A stretch of DNA of 47,245 nt from CAZVCG01 sp964626265 (GCA_964626265.1 CAZVCG010000016.1:1-47245); one strand, 5' to 3'. Positions 1-9,643 are shown, counted from the stretch's first letter. The notes: a model not told the origin generated them from the letters alone. Numbers and translations: made by a program.

Positions 1-79
1 AGTCTGCTTAATCTCAACCGTCTACTGGTGGCTTAATTGAGTCTGGACCCTAGGACTCGCGCATGATATAAGCACACTT

Positions 80-110
80 CCCCTGAATGCTGAATGCTGA
101 CCCCTGATTA
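80..110. repeat. CTGA-rich intergenic repeat, copy 1
   Basis: A short block of CCCCTGA and TGAATGC units touches the dotL stop codon. A 15-base core (80-94) recurs exactly at 18862-18876 between gltX and lexA. The units resemble a dispersed intergenic repeat. Bases 1-79 hold no gene that I can see, only a weak 5-bp hairpin around 39-58. Confidence 0.5.
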
Positions 111-2501
111 CTCGGCCCTTCCGCCAAGCCCTTCGTTGAGCTTGTCGGCCGTTTGCTTGATCATGACGGCCAGATCGTCAGGCAGCTTGTAGCTCATCAC
201 GTCGATATCTTCCATCGTCTCGCCCGGACGCGTCACGACGCCGATGTCGAGGCCCGTCGGCACGCCTCCGGCGCGCGCCGCCGCCCTGGCCCCGGCCGCC
301 GAAACGCCGCCGGATTCCAGTTCCATGATCGCGAACTCGTCGCCTTCATGCGGTATCGGGCCACCGATGCGCATCGTGGTCTCATAATCAGTCTCGCCGT
401 TCGCGGAAGCATCGGGTTTCGGCTGAGCGGCGTAACCATTACCCTCCGGTTCCTGGCGAGCGGCAGGAGCGACCGCTTTCTTGGGCATCTTGGCGACTTC
501 GTCCTTCATGCCCGCAATCGCAATGGCTGCGGCTTCCAAAGGATCGTGGCCAGCCTTCTGGGCCGCCGCCATGTTCTTGGCTAACAAGGTAATTTCAGGC
601 GATACCGCCACAGGCGCCGCGCCGGCCGCCGACCAGTTAGGATCCTTGAGGCGCGAGGCCATTTCGTTCATCGCGCGTTCACGCGCCGCCGTAACCGTCG
701 TGCTGGCCGGAACCGGCAGGAAGCGATGAACACGCAACGCCCGCACCTTGTCGGGAACGGCGTGGTACAGTTGGCACCGATAGGCGAAATCCGCAAAGAT
801 GATGTGCGCCTCGCCTTCGCGTTGGCCGCGCAAATGATCGTACGCCACGCGTTTACGCAGCGTCAGGCCGCTCGCCGCACGGTTGTCGTAGAACGCCATC
901 GGCATGAACAAGCTGGAAATCGTGTTCGTCGGCGCCGTAGTGCCCGTTGATTCGTTGACCCACACGTCGCCGCCGTGGTCTTCGAGGAACTTTTTCGTTG
1001 CCGTCGGGTCTTCGATCTTGCCGAAGATTTTCAGGTTACAGTTGCCGAGGATGGATTGCGCCTCTTGCTTGACGCGCTTTTCCATCGAGGGAATATCCTG
1101 CGCCGCGAACACGAGCGAGAAGCCGAGCGAGCGGGCCTGGGCGGCCATGACCGCCATGCCTTGCGCCGTATAGTAACCGACTTCGTCGAACACGGTCATG
1201 AACGACGAGCTGGAGCGCGTTTGCTTGCTGCCGATGGCGTTTTCCCAGCTGCCTTCGACCGTGTTGCCGAGCGTGGCCCCCATCATGCCCTTGAGGCTGG
1301 CGGCGATGATCTTGCCGAGGTTGGCCGCTTCGTCGCCCGACTTTTCGAGTGCGGGGATGAGAGCTACAAGGATACGGCGGTTGAGCACGACATCGAGCAC
1401 ATCGATGTCGGCAAGTTGTACCTTGAAGATATACCCATATTCGTCCGCCAGCGATTGCAGCGAGCGAGTAAACTGCATCGAGAGGTAGCCGTGCTGCTGA
1501 CGCGCGACTTGCAGGTCGTACATCGGCTGGTCGGGCGACGGCGGCCGTTCGTTGCCGTCGTCGTCGAACGCCGCGTCGACGTAACCAGGCAACGTGTTGA
1601 GGTAGCCTTGCAGACCGCGAATAATGCGTTCAGGCAAATTTGGATCGCGGGACAGACGAATAATCGCGGGTAACTCTATGTAATCGCGCACAACTCCGAT
1701 GTCGAGCAACAGGCCTTGCTTGTCGCGCTTCCACGTCAACGCGGGCATGAGCGCGAACATCAAGGCGACGGCGCGCTCTTTCCACATAGCGTTATCGCCG
1801 CCCGCATCAGGCATGAGGCTGACGATCATGTTCGATAGGTAGGAAGCCGAACCGTTCGAGAACGGATTCATCGTGTTCGACGTAGCCGCCTCGTCCGAGT
1901 TGGCCGTCATATAGTTGAGAACCAAAAGGTCGTCATCGCGCCCAAACCGGCGGGCTAACGCGAACAATGCGGCCCATAAATCGGTATCGGCCTTTCCGTC
2001 CACATAGACGAAACCGGATCCCCAGCACAAAGCGTTTGCGACGATGGACTTCAAGCCTTCCGTCTTACCGGCGCCGGTCGTGCCGAGATAAAGGATATGT
2101 GTACGCGCATCGACGTTCGTAAACCAAAGCTCCTGATTCAACGCGGGTTCATCGGGGTCGCAAACATTGCCGATGTAAAGAATGCCGTCTGACTTGCCGG
2201 CCCCACCCTTGCCCGGAATCTGGTTTTTCGGATCCGGTAAGTTGGCGTACTTCGGAAACTTGAAAGGCAAGGAGAAAGTGCGCTTATTGAGCCAACGGTA
2301 ATACATCCAAACAAGCAAAATGCCGAGATCCGCGTAGGTGGCGTAAACAGAAGAAAAAGCGAAGCCAATTGCCAAAACAATGGCGATAGAACCGAAGACA
2401 TTCGTTTGCCCAAAAAAATCCGCAACCCGCACCGAGGCCGGGCGCGTATCGCGCAACATCGAACGCTGCGCGATTTGGTGTTTAGGCATAATAATAGGCA
2501 T
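108..2501 (-). CDS. icmO: DotL/IcmO type IV coupling ATPase
   Basis: This 797-residue protein is the inner-membrane coupling ATPase that receives substrates for the Dot/Icm channel. Two N-terminal membrane segments lie near residues 34-70. Walker A (GTTGAGKT) is at 140-147, Walker B (FMTVFDE) at 434-440, and an AAQD motif follows near 466. Length is close to Legionella DotL (about 783). The last 140 residues are Ala/Pro/Gly-rich, with acidic stretches. In Legionella the matching tail binds IcmS/IcmW and other adaptors; I do not recognise that tail here. A GGAG lies 8 bases before the ATG. It is the last gene of the cluster, after dotM and an unknown gene. DotL, DotM and DotN form the coupling complex in Legionella, and all three are encoded in this window. 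Confidence 0.9.
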   Translation of the reverse strand: MPIIMPKHQIAQRSMLRDTRPASVRVADFFGQTNVFGSIAIVLAIGFAFSSVYATYADLGILLVWMYYRWLNKRTFSLPFKFPKYANLPDPKNQIPGKGGAGKSDGILYIGNVCDPDEPALNQELWFTNVDARTHILYLGTTGAGKTEGLKSIVANALCWGSGFVYVDGKADTDLWAALFALARRFGRDDDLLVLNYMTANSDEAATSNTMNPFSNGSASYLSNMIVSLMPDAGGDNAMWKERAVALMFALMPALTWKRDKQGLLLDIGVVRDYIELPAIIRLSRDPNLPERIIRGLQGYLNTLPGYVDAAFDDDGNERPPSPDQPMYDLQVARQQHGYLSMQFTRSLQSLADEYGYIFKVQLADIDVLDVVLNRRILVALIPALEKSGDEAANLGKIIAASLKGMMGATLGNTVEGSWENAIGSKQTRSSSSFMTVFDEVGYYTAQGMAVMAAQARSLGFSLVFAAQDIPSMEKRVKQEAQSILGNCNLKIFGKIEDPTATKKFLEDHGGDVWVNESTGTTAPTNTISSLFMPMAFYDNRAASGLTLRKRVAYDHLRGQREGEAHIIFADFAYRCQLYHAVPDKVRALRVHRFLPVPASTTVTAARERAMNEMASRLKDPNWSAAGAAPVAVSPEITLLAKNMAAAQKAGHDPLEAAAIAIAGMKDEVAKMPKKAVAPAARQEPEGNGYAAQPKPDASANGETDYETTMRIGGPIPHEGDEFAIMELESGGVSAAGARAAARAGGVPTGLDIGVVTRPGETMEDIDVMSYKLPDDLAVMIKQTADKLNEGLGGRAE

Positions 2502-2728
2502 AGGCCGACTCCGCTTTATGAGCAGTTCTGGCTTTCCCCGTTAACCGGAGATAAGCGAGCTATTACTATTGGCTGGAAAGCCATCCGCGCCGGCCGAACA
2601 TTGGCAATACGCGGAATATTTTATAACGGGCGATTTTAGCCTGTTTCCGGACAAAAGTCTTTAATATCTTCGTTATATTTTGGTTAATAAACGCCTGATT
2701 TCAAGGGCCAAAAGGGCCAAACAAGCTT

Positions 2729-3232
2729 TTAGCGCCCACCCAGCACGTCATCAGCCGACATCGGGACGCCGGGACGTAGCGTTTTGGGCTGCTGGACGGC
2801 CGGATCGCCGGATTGAATCTGGCTCGCGCGACTTTCTTCCCGGTATGACTGCCATTTCGAATAAAGGCCTGACCCGATGATAAAAGCCAACAACGCAACA
2901 ATAACAAAGGCCACAAAACGGCCAAAGCTAAACTTATGGCCATAGGGACGCTTCATGAGCGTTTTTTGGATCGCAGCGTACGCGTCAGCCGCCTCTTCGC
3001 GGTTGTCAAAATGGGCAACAGGCGTGAACTCGCTCTTATGCTCGACGATGCCTAAAGCCCAGTCTTCCCCGCTTCCGCGCATGGAAAGCGTAAAAGAAGG
3101 CATCTTTTCAAGATCAAGATGCCAGACAAGCGGAGGTACACTGTTTTCAAACTCAACGACAAGGCAGTAATTCGGGTCGCGCCTGACAAGCCTTGCGTTG
3201 ATGTCGCTCTTTTTCATGGTCAATGATAACAT
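2729..3232 (-). CDS. Unknown single-pass membrane protein between dotM and dotL
   Basis: A protein of 167 residues that I do not recognise. A soluble N-terminal part of about 110 residues contains alternating hydrophobic/charged stretches that look like a small beta-rich fold. One strong membrane segment (about 110-134, FVAFVIVALLAF core) follows, then a short polar, proline-containing tail. The predicted topology is N-in with the tail in the periplasm. The start at 3232 is chosen because GAGG sits 5 bases before that ATG; the frame is open further upstream. It lies between icmP and icmO, which are adjacent in Legionella, so it may belong to the coupling complex. That role is inferred from position only. 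It could instead be a lineage-specific insertion with no secretion role. The 227 bases between it and dotL show no gene. Confidence 0.75.
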   Translation of the reverse strand: MLSLTMKKSDINARLVRRDPNYCLVVEFENSVPPLVWHLDLEKMPSFTLSMRGSGEDWALGIVEHKSEFTPVAHFDNREEAADAYAAIQKTLMKRPYGHKFSFGRFVAFVIVALLAFIIGSGLYSKWQSYREESRASQIQSGDPAVQQPKTLRPGVPMSADDVLGGR

Positions 3233-3331
3233 TTTTACCTCATCGCTACATGTCATACGCACTTGCGTACGCGTTTGTTATAACGCATCTTTGACCAAAG
3301 CGATCAAAAAAGTTTTGGGATCCTGATAGAA

Positions 3332-4555
3332 TCAGACGGCTTTAGACTCTTCGCGCGGCGGTATCTGTACATTACGGCCCGCAAGATACTGGTTGATCGT
3401 CACAATCGCGGTATCGATGCGAGGAATAGGCAATGGTTTGCCAGCGGCTTCTTCAGCCATGTAATGCGCCAAAGCGCCAGCGCCTTCCGTGTGGAAAGAA
3501 CGCCGCCCCAAATTATTAAGGGGATACCACAACGCGCGATCAACGCCCCGCAACCACAGGAAATAAGCCGGAGCCAGCACGCCACCCATGGCTCTCGCCC
3601 AGCGAAGAACGCCTAGCATGGCGGTTGTCCTGTAAGCATAACGGTTGGCGACTTTAAGCGCCTCGCCACCGATATTCGGATCGTTCGCGATTTTTTTGAC
3701 TTCGGCCGCAACCTCATGGGTGATTCTGAAACCGCTCTCGGGCGTCCAGCATAAAGCCAGTTTGCCGAGCAATTCCTCGCTTTCGTTTCTTTTCTGCACG
3801 CCCATCAGGGCAAAAGCGGCGAAAAGCGCAAGAACATAGGGCGGAAGGTTTTTTATGCCGCTCCATCGCGGGCCAAGCTGCAGCAATAACGCTCGGCGCA
3901 CCATTTCCCGCTCTGGAATGCCGTTCACCACGGGAATTCTGTGGTATGAAATCCATTCTTCCGGCGACAGCGCTTCGGCGAACAACGGCAGCTTGTCCGT
4001 GATCGTCTCGCCAGGAGCGCGCGCGCTGTGCTTGGACGGGTTAAACTTGACGATGGGCGTAATGACTGGCCACATCTTGGATTGTATTTTAATCAGGCTT
4101 TCGAGAGTGTGCCGCGTTCTGAATTTGTTACGCGGCGAAAAATACATCATGTAGATCCCCAGGCCGCCGCATATGAGAACGGCGATCCACCGGATGTACT
4201 GCTTCGTAATCGTCGTTACGTAGCTCAGGCTTGAGGGCGAAACGTTGTAGTATTTCAAGGCTTCAGCCGGGGGCAGCCGCCGCAAGCCTTCGGCCCCATA
4301 GCATTCGATCGCGGCCGCGTATACATTAGTCGTTGGAACGTTATTGCCGACCGGAGCTATCCGGAGCCACTTCAGGCAGGCCCTCGCGTCACTATCGAAC
4401 AGCGAAATGATATACATTTCGGCCAACCGGACATAACGCACGAATTGCATCATTTCGTTGCCGAAAAACCGCCAGACGAGCCAAACCAGAACGGCAAGGA
4501 TCGCTATCAAAAACAACAGATGCCAAGCTGGATCTTCGTCGTGACCGGCCGCCAT
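3332..4555 (-). CDS. icmP: DotM/IcmP coupling-complex protein
   Basis: At 407 residues this is an inner-membrane partner of the DotL ATPase; in Legionella DotM helps recognise acidic Glu-rich effector signals. An N-terminal membrane segment lies at about 12-30 and a second at about 123-139. A soluble cytoplasmic domain fills the rest, with a moderately hydrophobic stretch near 240. The overall architecture and size (Legionella DotM about 376) match the family. It sits between dotO and an unknown gene, with 97 bases to dotO. No strong ribosome binding site precedes the ATG. The assignment rests on architecture, family resemblance and position in the cluster. Confidence 0.82.
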   Translation of the reverse strand: MAAGHDEDPAWHLLFLIAILAVLVWLVWRFFGNEMMQFVRYVRLAEMYIISLFDSDARACLKWLRIAPVGNNVPTTNVYAAAIECYGAEGLRRLPPAEALKYYNVSPSSLSYVTTITKQYIRWIAVLICGGLGIYMMYFSPRNKFRTRHTLESLIKIQSKMWPVITPIVKFNPSKHSARAPGETITDKLPLFAEALSPEEWISYHRIPVVNGIPEREMVRRALLLQLGPRWSGIKNLPPYVLALFAAFALMGVQKRNESEELLGKLALCWTPESGFRITHEVAAEVKKIANDPNIGGEALKVANRYAYRTTAMLGVLRWARAMGGVLAPAYFLWLRGVDRALWYPLNNLGRRSFHTEGAGALAHYMAEEAAGKPLPIPRIDTAIVTINQYLAGRNVQIPPREESKAV

Positions 4556-4652
4556 GTTAAAACCCGCAATTCGTTAATAAGTATGAATACAAAACAAGGG
4601 GATATTGGTCAAACAAACCCGTTTTCGCAACACTTTTCATTGTTCACCTTGT

Positions 4653-7628
4653 TTATTTAATCTGTTGGGAGCGTGCATACGCTATGAGTTCTTCCACCAA
4701 TTCGTTAATAACGACGCTGGTCGCGCCGGACTCGATTTCGCCCCTTTCCGTGCGCAAAACCACGCGACGGCGGATCTCCTGCCGCGCCGAACCGCCGGGG
4801 AAGAACTGGGCCAGGATTTGCCGCGCATGGGGCGCGCCAAGCGCTACGTATAATCTGCCCCGAACCTCGACGTCCTCGCCAGATGTCGACAAAGCCCACA
4901 GCTCCACAGGGCCAAGCGTGTTAACCAAATGCTGCTCATAGCGGCCTTCGTTCGTGCTGAGCAGCAACAGCACCGGCGCGCCGCTGGGCCGGGGTCCCGT
5001 AAGGCGGTAGCGCATGACCCATCTGGCCGTATCCGACAGGCCGAAACGTTCCGCCGTATCGTTAACGGCGCGCTCTGAAACGGCCGTGCCGCAAACCCAA
5101 ACGCCCGTGGCGAGGTCAACCATATCCGTGCTGAAATCGTCCAGCAACTGCGAGGCGAGAACGATTTGCACGCCCCATTTGCGTCCTTCGCGAACGTCCC
5201 GGACGACCTGCGCGCGAACGGCCGTGGTTTTGCTGGTTCGGTGAAACTCGTCGAAGCAGAGCCTCTTCGGGCTTTCGCGGATGTCGCGCAGCCGCGCTTC
5301 ATGGTGCGCGCGATATTTCTCCGGTATAGCGCGCAAAGCGTCTGGCCCCATCCACCATGAACGGATCAACGCATGGCGCGCAAGCATGTACATGATCGCC
5401 GTCTGGCGGTCGGCGATGTCGTCGCCTTGTGGCGCGACGTCTTGAAGATCGACGGCGGCGACGCGAGCGCTACCGATGTCGAAATGCGTGACGGACGCCA
5501 AAATAGGAAATTCGCGAACCGACGACGCGATCATGCGCTCAAAAGCGTGAATGACGGATTCCGCCGACGCGCCGATGGAGGTTTCTTCCAAGAGCGCGCG
5601 GATTTGCGGTCGCCGCGCCGCTGTGACGGCATCGACAAGAGTCGGCACCGCATGACGTTGCGCCAACATGCATTCGTGAATGGCGCCATGTTCGAAAAGC
5701 GCGTCAACGACATCCCACCAATACGGATCAACTGGAAGATGGATGTCGTAGCGCCTCAGCGCCTCGTCAACCTCAAATTCGACATGCGGAAGATAAGGTC
5801 GCGGCTCGGTATTGGCGCCGCTGTCGTCACGCCAACGGTACATTTCATCGACGCACAGGCCGACAAGCTGCGTCATGCCTTCATACGGCGCGCTCTGGCC
5901 CGGCGACGTGCAAAGAAGCGTCAACAGTTCGGTCAGGTATGCGCGTTCTTCGGGGAGCGGGTGACGGCATCCCAATTGCGTATCAAAGGGATTGACCGCG
6001 TATTCCGGCGTCATGCGCAACTTGAAGTGCATAGCCTCGTAGCGGCGGTCGATCGGCAAAGCGTCACGAACAAGAGAAATCAAGCCGGACGACGAAGGAC
6101 CGATGTCCAAAATGGCGATGTAAGGCAGCTTGCTGTTGCCCGCCATCAAAACTGTCCCCAGATTGAGGGCGTTCATCAAAACCGATTTACCGGCGCCGGG
6201 CTGCGCGAAAATAAGATCGAACCACGTTGTGGTTAGCGTACTGCCCATTTGATAGGGCCACATGCGTCCATCCGCAGTACGGAATAACACGGGGCCTTCC
6301 TCGAACGGGGACGATGCGCGCTGCCAAGGCAGCAGCTTGACGACATCGCGGAACGGAGCGACGGCGGCGGGCGCGGTCGACGCGCACGCGATCCCCAAAG
6401 CCGAAGACATAACGCACGCCAACGGATCGCCCCCCGCGGACGACGCTTGACAATAGCCCCAGGCTTCAAGGGCTTGTGTCAAGGCGGCTTGACGGTTCTC
6501 AATGAGCTTTCTCTCCCCGGCAGGCGCATGGGTGGCCAGAGATATGCGCAGCTTGACGACCGGCTCGCTTTGCGACAACAGCGCAAGTGCCTTGAGGGAT
6601 TCGCGGATTTGCCGGTTAACTTCGTTGCTGAAACCCAAAACCGCGGATGTGAACGAGCGGAAAGCCGTCCCCGCGGCACCGCCGCTTTCCACGAGATACG
6701 ATACGCGGAAAGGAACGTCGCTGTCGATCAGGCGGGCCAGCAACTGAGGAAACGGCGCGGGATCCGCCGGACCAAGCGTCATATCGACGGACGACCAATA
6801 GAGATCGCCGATACGGACAATCGTAGGAGAAATAATTTCCGCATCTCCGGTACATAGCTGCCTGCGAATCGGGGGCCATAATATATCGGAAAGGTCGTGT
6901 TTTTTGCTTGGCACGCGCGGAGGAATAGGATCGCCCGGCACGTTCGCGCGCCACTCTTCATGAGCAAGCAAAGGATAAATACTGCCACGTATTGCGTTAA
7001 GCGCCTCGTGGACATTAGAAAGCTTGGCTTTTATGGCAATTTCTTCCAGAGCCGCCAGAACACCTGAAACGTAGCTTTTGTGGCGAACCCGCAAAGGCTC
7101 CAGCGCCGCCATGGGGTACTGAGAATCCGCAGCGACGACCCATTTTTGATCGGCCCGCTGACGCTGGGCCGCTTGCATTTCGCTTTTGTTGATCGCCGAA
7201 GGGCGCGTCCAAAGCACGAAATAAATATCTTCATGCGCCAAGAAACGAGTCAAATGTCTCCGGCGTTCGTTGAGCAGGTCTTCGAGGTTAAGCTCCAGCG
7301 CCTGGGCGGCGTTGCGATTGGATTTCATGCTCTTGTCTATGTCACGACCAATGAGCCAAGGATCGCGCGCAAAATAGATCTGCATGGCATAACCGGGACG
7401 GTCGAAACGAGCGCCAAGCTTCATGGTCGCTTGCTCGACGATCCAGCGGTATTCCGCGTCGCCGATGATCTGCCGCGAGCCGAGAATTTTTACGAAAGAA
7501 AGAAGCGAGCCATCGCCCGCGACGAGAGTATTCGCGTCGTCGGCCGTTTCGAGACGGATGAACGACTCGATCGGCTGCCGGACGGCGAGCATAATCGAGG
7601 CGATAAGTTCATCCACAGGACCAAGCAT
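4653..7628 (-). CDS. icmB: DotO/IcmB VirB4-like ATPase
   Basis: A 991-residue VirB4-class ATPase that powers the Dot/Icm apparatus at the inner membrane; Legionella DotO is 1009 residues. Walker A (AQPGAGKS) is at 475-482 and a Walker B-type CFDEFHR is near 790. The N-terminal half is a long non-ATPase domain, as in the family. The C-terminal part contains the LASQLLDDF element expected downstream of Walker B. It follows icmJ in transcription order, as in Legionella (J then B), but with a 298-base gap, so it may have its own promoter. The ATG at 7628 has only a weak ribosome binding site. Confidence 0.92.
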   Translation of the reverse strand: MLGPVDELIASIMLAVRQPIESFIRLETADDANTLVAGDGSLLSFVKILGSRQIIGDAEYRWIVEQATMKLGARFDRPGYAMQIYFARDPWLIGRDIDKSMKSNRNAAQALELNLEDLLNERRRHLTRFLAHEDIYFVLWTRPSAINKSEMQAAQRQRADQKWVVAADSQYPMAALEPLRVRHKSYVSGVLAALEEIAIKAKLSNVHEALNAIRGSIYPLLAHEEWRANVPGDPIPPRVPSKKHDLSDILWPPIRRQLCTGDAEIISPTIVRIGDLYWSSVDMTLGPADPAPFPQLLARLIDSDVPFRVSYLVESGGAAGTAFRSFTSAVLGFSNEVNRQIRESLKALALLSQSEPVVKLRISLATHAPAGERKLIENRQAALTQALEAWGYCQASSAGGDPLACVMSSALGIACASTAPAAVAPFRDVVKLLPWQRASSPFEEGPVLFRTADGRMWPYQMGSTLTTTWFDLIFAQPGAGKSVLMNALNLGTVLMAGNSKLPYIAILDIGPSSSGLISLVRDALPIDRRYEAMHFKLRMTPEYAVNPFDTQLGCRHPLPEERAYLTELLTLLCTSPGQSAPYEGMTQLVGLCVDEMYRWRDDSGANTEPRPYLPHVEFEVDEALRRYDIHLPVDPYWWDVVDALFEHGAIHECMLAQRHAVPTLVDAVTAARRPQIRALLEETSIGASAESVIHAFERMIASSVREFPILASVTHFDIGSARVAAVDLQDVAPQGDDIADRQTAIMYMLARHALIRSWWMGPDALRAIPEKYRAHHEARLRDIRESPKRLCFDEFHRTSKTTAVRAQVVRDVREGRKWGVQIVLASQLLDDFSTDMVDLATGVWVCGTAVSERAVNDTAERFGLSDTARWVMRYRLTGPRPSGAPVLLLLSTNEGRYEQHLVNTLGPVELWALSTSGEDVEVRGRLYVALGAPHARQILAQFFPGGSARQEIRRRVVLRTERGEIESGATSVVINELVEELIAYARSQQIK

Positions 7629-7926
7629 GATGTTTATCCAGATGACACCGAAACAAGTTCCTCCGGAAAAGGACTTCCCGGAAGCCGACTCAAGGACTGC
7701 CCGAACCTCGGCTGATAAAATTCCGGAGCAAACCGGATTCGCCCGACCAGAGGATCGCCGTTTCAGCTATAACTGTTTTTTTATGAACAATTAACTAATA
7801 ATTGAACCGGATGCCCATGCCTATTGATGCGTGGGTGAAAAAAGTCTCGCCGTCCTTAAAAAACAAGGAAAATAGGGATTTACCGCCGCTGTGGCGTTCG
7901 CTTTATTTGCGCGATTCAATGGCTGG
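7629..7926. other. 298-base gap between icmJ and icmB
   Basis: No convincing gene. On the minus strand no ATG-started reading frame of useful length exists. On the plus strand two tiny frames follow one another, 7645-7794 (49 codons, Pro/Glu-rich) and 7811-7930 (39 codons, ending in the icmJ stop region). Neither has a ribosome binding site. The gap would contain the 5' leader of icmB. Confidence 0.4.
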
Positions 7927-8619
7927 CTAATTTATGCTGCTGGTTTTGGCTTTAACCGAATCGAATAAAGCCGTCCAAGAATCGACAGGCAGCTTCCCAA
8001 ACGGTCCCTCGCCCGAACGCCAGTAATTGACCATGTCGGCAAACTGGTTCACGTCACCGTGACGCGTCCGGACGATCATCCGGTCAAGGGGCAGCAAACG
8101 TATCCCCTCCAATTTCGTTTTACGCGATTCATATTCGGCATCGGAGAGCGATTCATACAATACTGTGGCCAACAGAAGCGGATCGTCGCTCCCGAGCCTC
8201 TTTTTAGCTTCGGTGCGGCGCGCCATCAGCGCGTCGTAGACCTGGCGCGCCACAGCGGCCAAGGAATGGTTTTCCTCGCGCACGACATAGATCGCGCGCA
8301 TGACGTGGTTGAGTTCAGATTGCGATAGCTCAGGCAGCCAGATGAGAACGCCTGCCCCCGCAAGCCCCGTCTTTTCAAGCGTAAGGCTTTCCTCACAGAA
8401 CAGGCAGACCGTGATGAAATCCTCATCGGCTCCTATATCCTGACCTGCGGGGATCACCTTCTGGAAACGTCCGGCATGAAAGCCGCAGCAGCGGCAGGTA
8501 TAATCATCCCGCCACAGCGCTTTTTCCATCATCGCTTTGAGCTTTGAACGGTTCTTGTAAACCGCTCCCTCGGCCTCCGGTTTTCGCCGGACGCCGAGGG
8601 AAATGGGGAGTAAAGTCAC
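7927..8619 (-). CDS. icmJ: DotN/IcmJ zinc-site protein
   Basis: A 230-residue homologue of DotN (Legionella about 208 residues), a soluble protein bound to the DotL coupling ATPase. A cysteine cluster at Cys42/Cys44/Cys45 pairs with Cys72 and Cys75 (CLFC). This fits the zinc-binding HNH-like site known for DotN. The rest is mostly helical and charged, without membrane segments. The start codon is GTG at 8619; no ATG occurs before Met30. It lies between icmD copy A (24 bases) and icmB, the same order as Legionella D-J-B. Confidence 0.85.
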   Translation of the reverse strand: MTLLPISLGVRRKPEAEGAVYKNRSKLKAMMEKALWRDDYTCRCCGFHAGRFQKVIPAGQDIGADEDFITVCLFCEESLTLEKTGLAGAGVLIWLPELSQSELNHVMRAIYVVREENHSLAAVARQVYDALMARRTEAKKRLGSDDPLLLATVLYESLSDAEYESRKTKLEGIRLLPLDRMIVRTRHGDVNQFADMVNYWRSGEGPFGKLPVDSWTALFDSVKAKTSSIN

Positions 8620-8642
8620 TTCGTTACTTTATATTATCAAGT

Positions 8643-9023
8643 TTAGGTGATCGGCGGCATATCGACGCCCTGAATCTCCTGATTGATATGAAGGGTCTCA
8701 AAGGCCGTGCCGACGACAACCGGCAACGCGGCCACTGCGCCGCCAGCCAGCAAACGGGCGATGCCCGGAGCCAGTTTTTCCGAAGCCGGATTCTCGGCGT
8801 GGGCCTTCAGCTTCAATGCGCCGCTGATGCCCAAGACCGCGCCGGCCGTAAACGCGACAGCGTTCACAAGCGGCGGAACGTTAGCGACCTCGAACACCCG
8901 CAAGTCCTGAAACGATTCGCCGATCGAACCCTGCGCGAACGACAGTTCGGGAAACGCTACGGCGACGATCGCCGCCATGACGCCCCAATTGAAAATGCTG
9001 TTTATAAACTTCTCTTTTAACAT
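8643..9023 (-). CDS. icmD: DotP/IcmD-like small membrane protein, copy A
   Basis: This 126-residue member of the DotP/IcmD family (Legionella about 132) is an inner-membrane Dot/Icm component. A signal-like N-terminal helix is followed by two hydrophobic segments separated by a polar loop that begins LKAHAENP. The loop and the following GIARLLAGGA-LP element match the IcmD pattern. The start at 9023 is fixed by AAGGAG six bases upstream; the ATG at 9038 lies too far up. It is a tandem copy of the gene at 9052-9435. The two share an exact 95-base tract (8737-8831 and 9149-9243), implying recent duplication or gene conversion. Confidence 0.85.
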   Translation of the reverse strand: MLKEKFINSIFNWGVMAAIVAVAFPELSFAQGSIGESFQDLRVFEVANVPPLVNAVAFTAGAVLGISGALKLKAHAENPASEKLAPGIARLLAGGAVAALPVVVGTAFETLHINQEIQGVDMPPIT

Positions 9024-9051
9024 CGCAATCTCCTTCATATGCGTTTACTGT

Positions 9052-9435
9052 CTATCCGGGAACGGCGTTAAATGTCTTGAACTCGAGGTCGCTGCCGATG
9101 TGCAGCGTTTCGAATGCCGTGCCCACCAACACCGGAAGAGCGGCAACGGCGCCGCCAGCCAGCAAACGGGCGATGCCCGGAGCCAGTTTTTCCGAAGCCG
9201 GATTCTCGGCGTGGGCCTTCAGCTTCAATGCGCCGCTGATGCCTAAGACACCGCCGGCCGTAAACGCGACGGCGTTCACAAGCGGCGGAACGTTAGCGAC
9301 ATCGGCTGTCCTGAATTCATCAATGGCTCCACCAAACGTATCCGCTGCAAATGCCAAATCGGGAAGCGCAACGGCGACGATCGCCGCCAGAACGCCCCAC
9401 TTAAAAATGTTTTTCAACAATAATTCTTTCGTCAT
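9052..9435 (-). CDS. icmD: DotP/IcmD-like small membrane protein, copy B
   Basis: At 127 residues this is the second DotP/IcmD copy, with the same architecture as copy A: an N-terminal signal-like helix, then two hydrophobic segments around an LKAHAENP loop. The central part is nearly identical to copy A, while the first 50 and last 15 residues differ. The start at 9435 has GGGGG seven bases upstream. It stands 28 bases before copy A. With the N-terminal domain of the upstream fused protein, it makes three DotP-like domains in a row. The copies may be functionally specialised or simply redundant; sequence alone does not decide. Confidence 0.85.
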   Translation of the reverse strand: MTKELLLKNIFKWGVLAAIVAVALPDLAFAADTFGGAIDEFRTADVANVPPLVNAVAFTAGGVLGISGALKLKAHAENPASEKLAPGIARLLAGGAVAALPVLVGTAFETLHIGSDLEFKTFNAVPG

Positions 9436-9643
9436 GACCTTACCCCCTGGTGTCAAATGCCGTTTTTTGGATCGCCGGCCACCCGGACAATTTTATCGCC
9501 AAAAAACAAGCGCAAAATATCAAAAAACCCGCCCTTACACAAGATAACTCTCTGAAAGCCCTCAACTATGCACCCGATTATAATCATCCTCCACAATGCG
9601 TTAACAAGGCATTAATTCCCGCCCCCGAAAAAAGGGCAAAATA

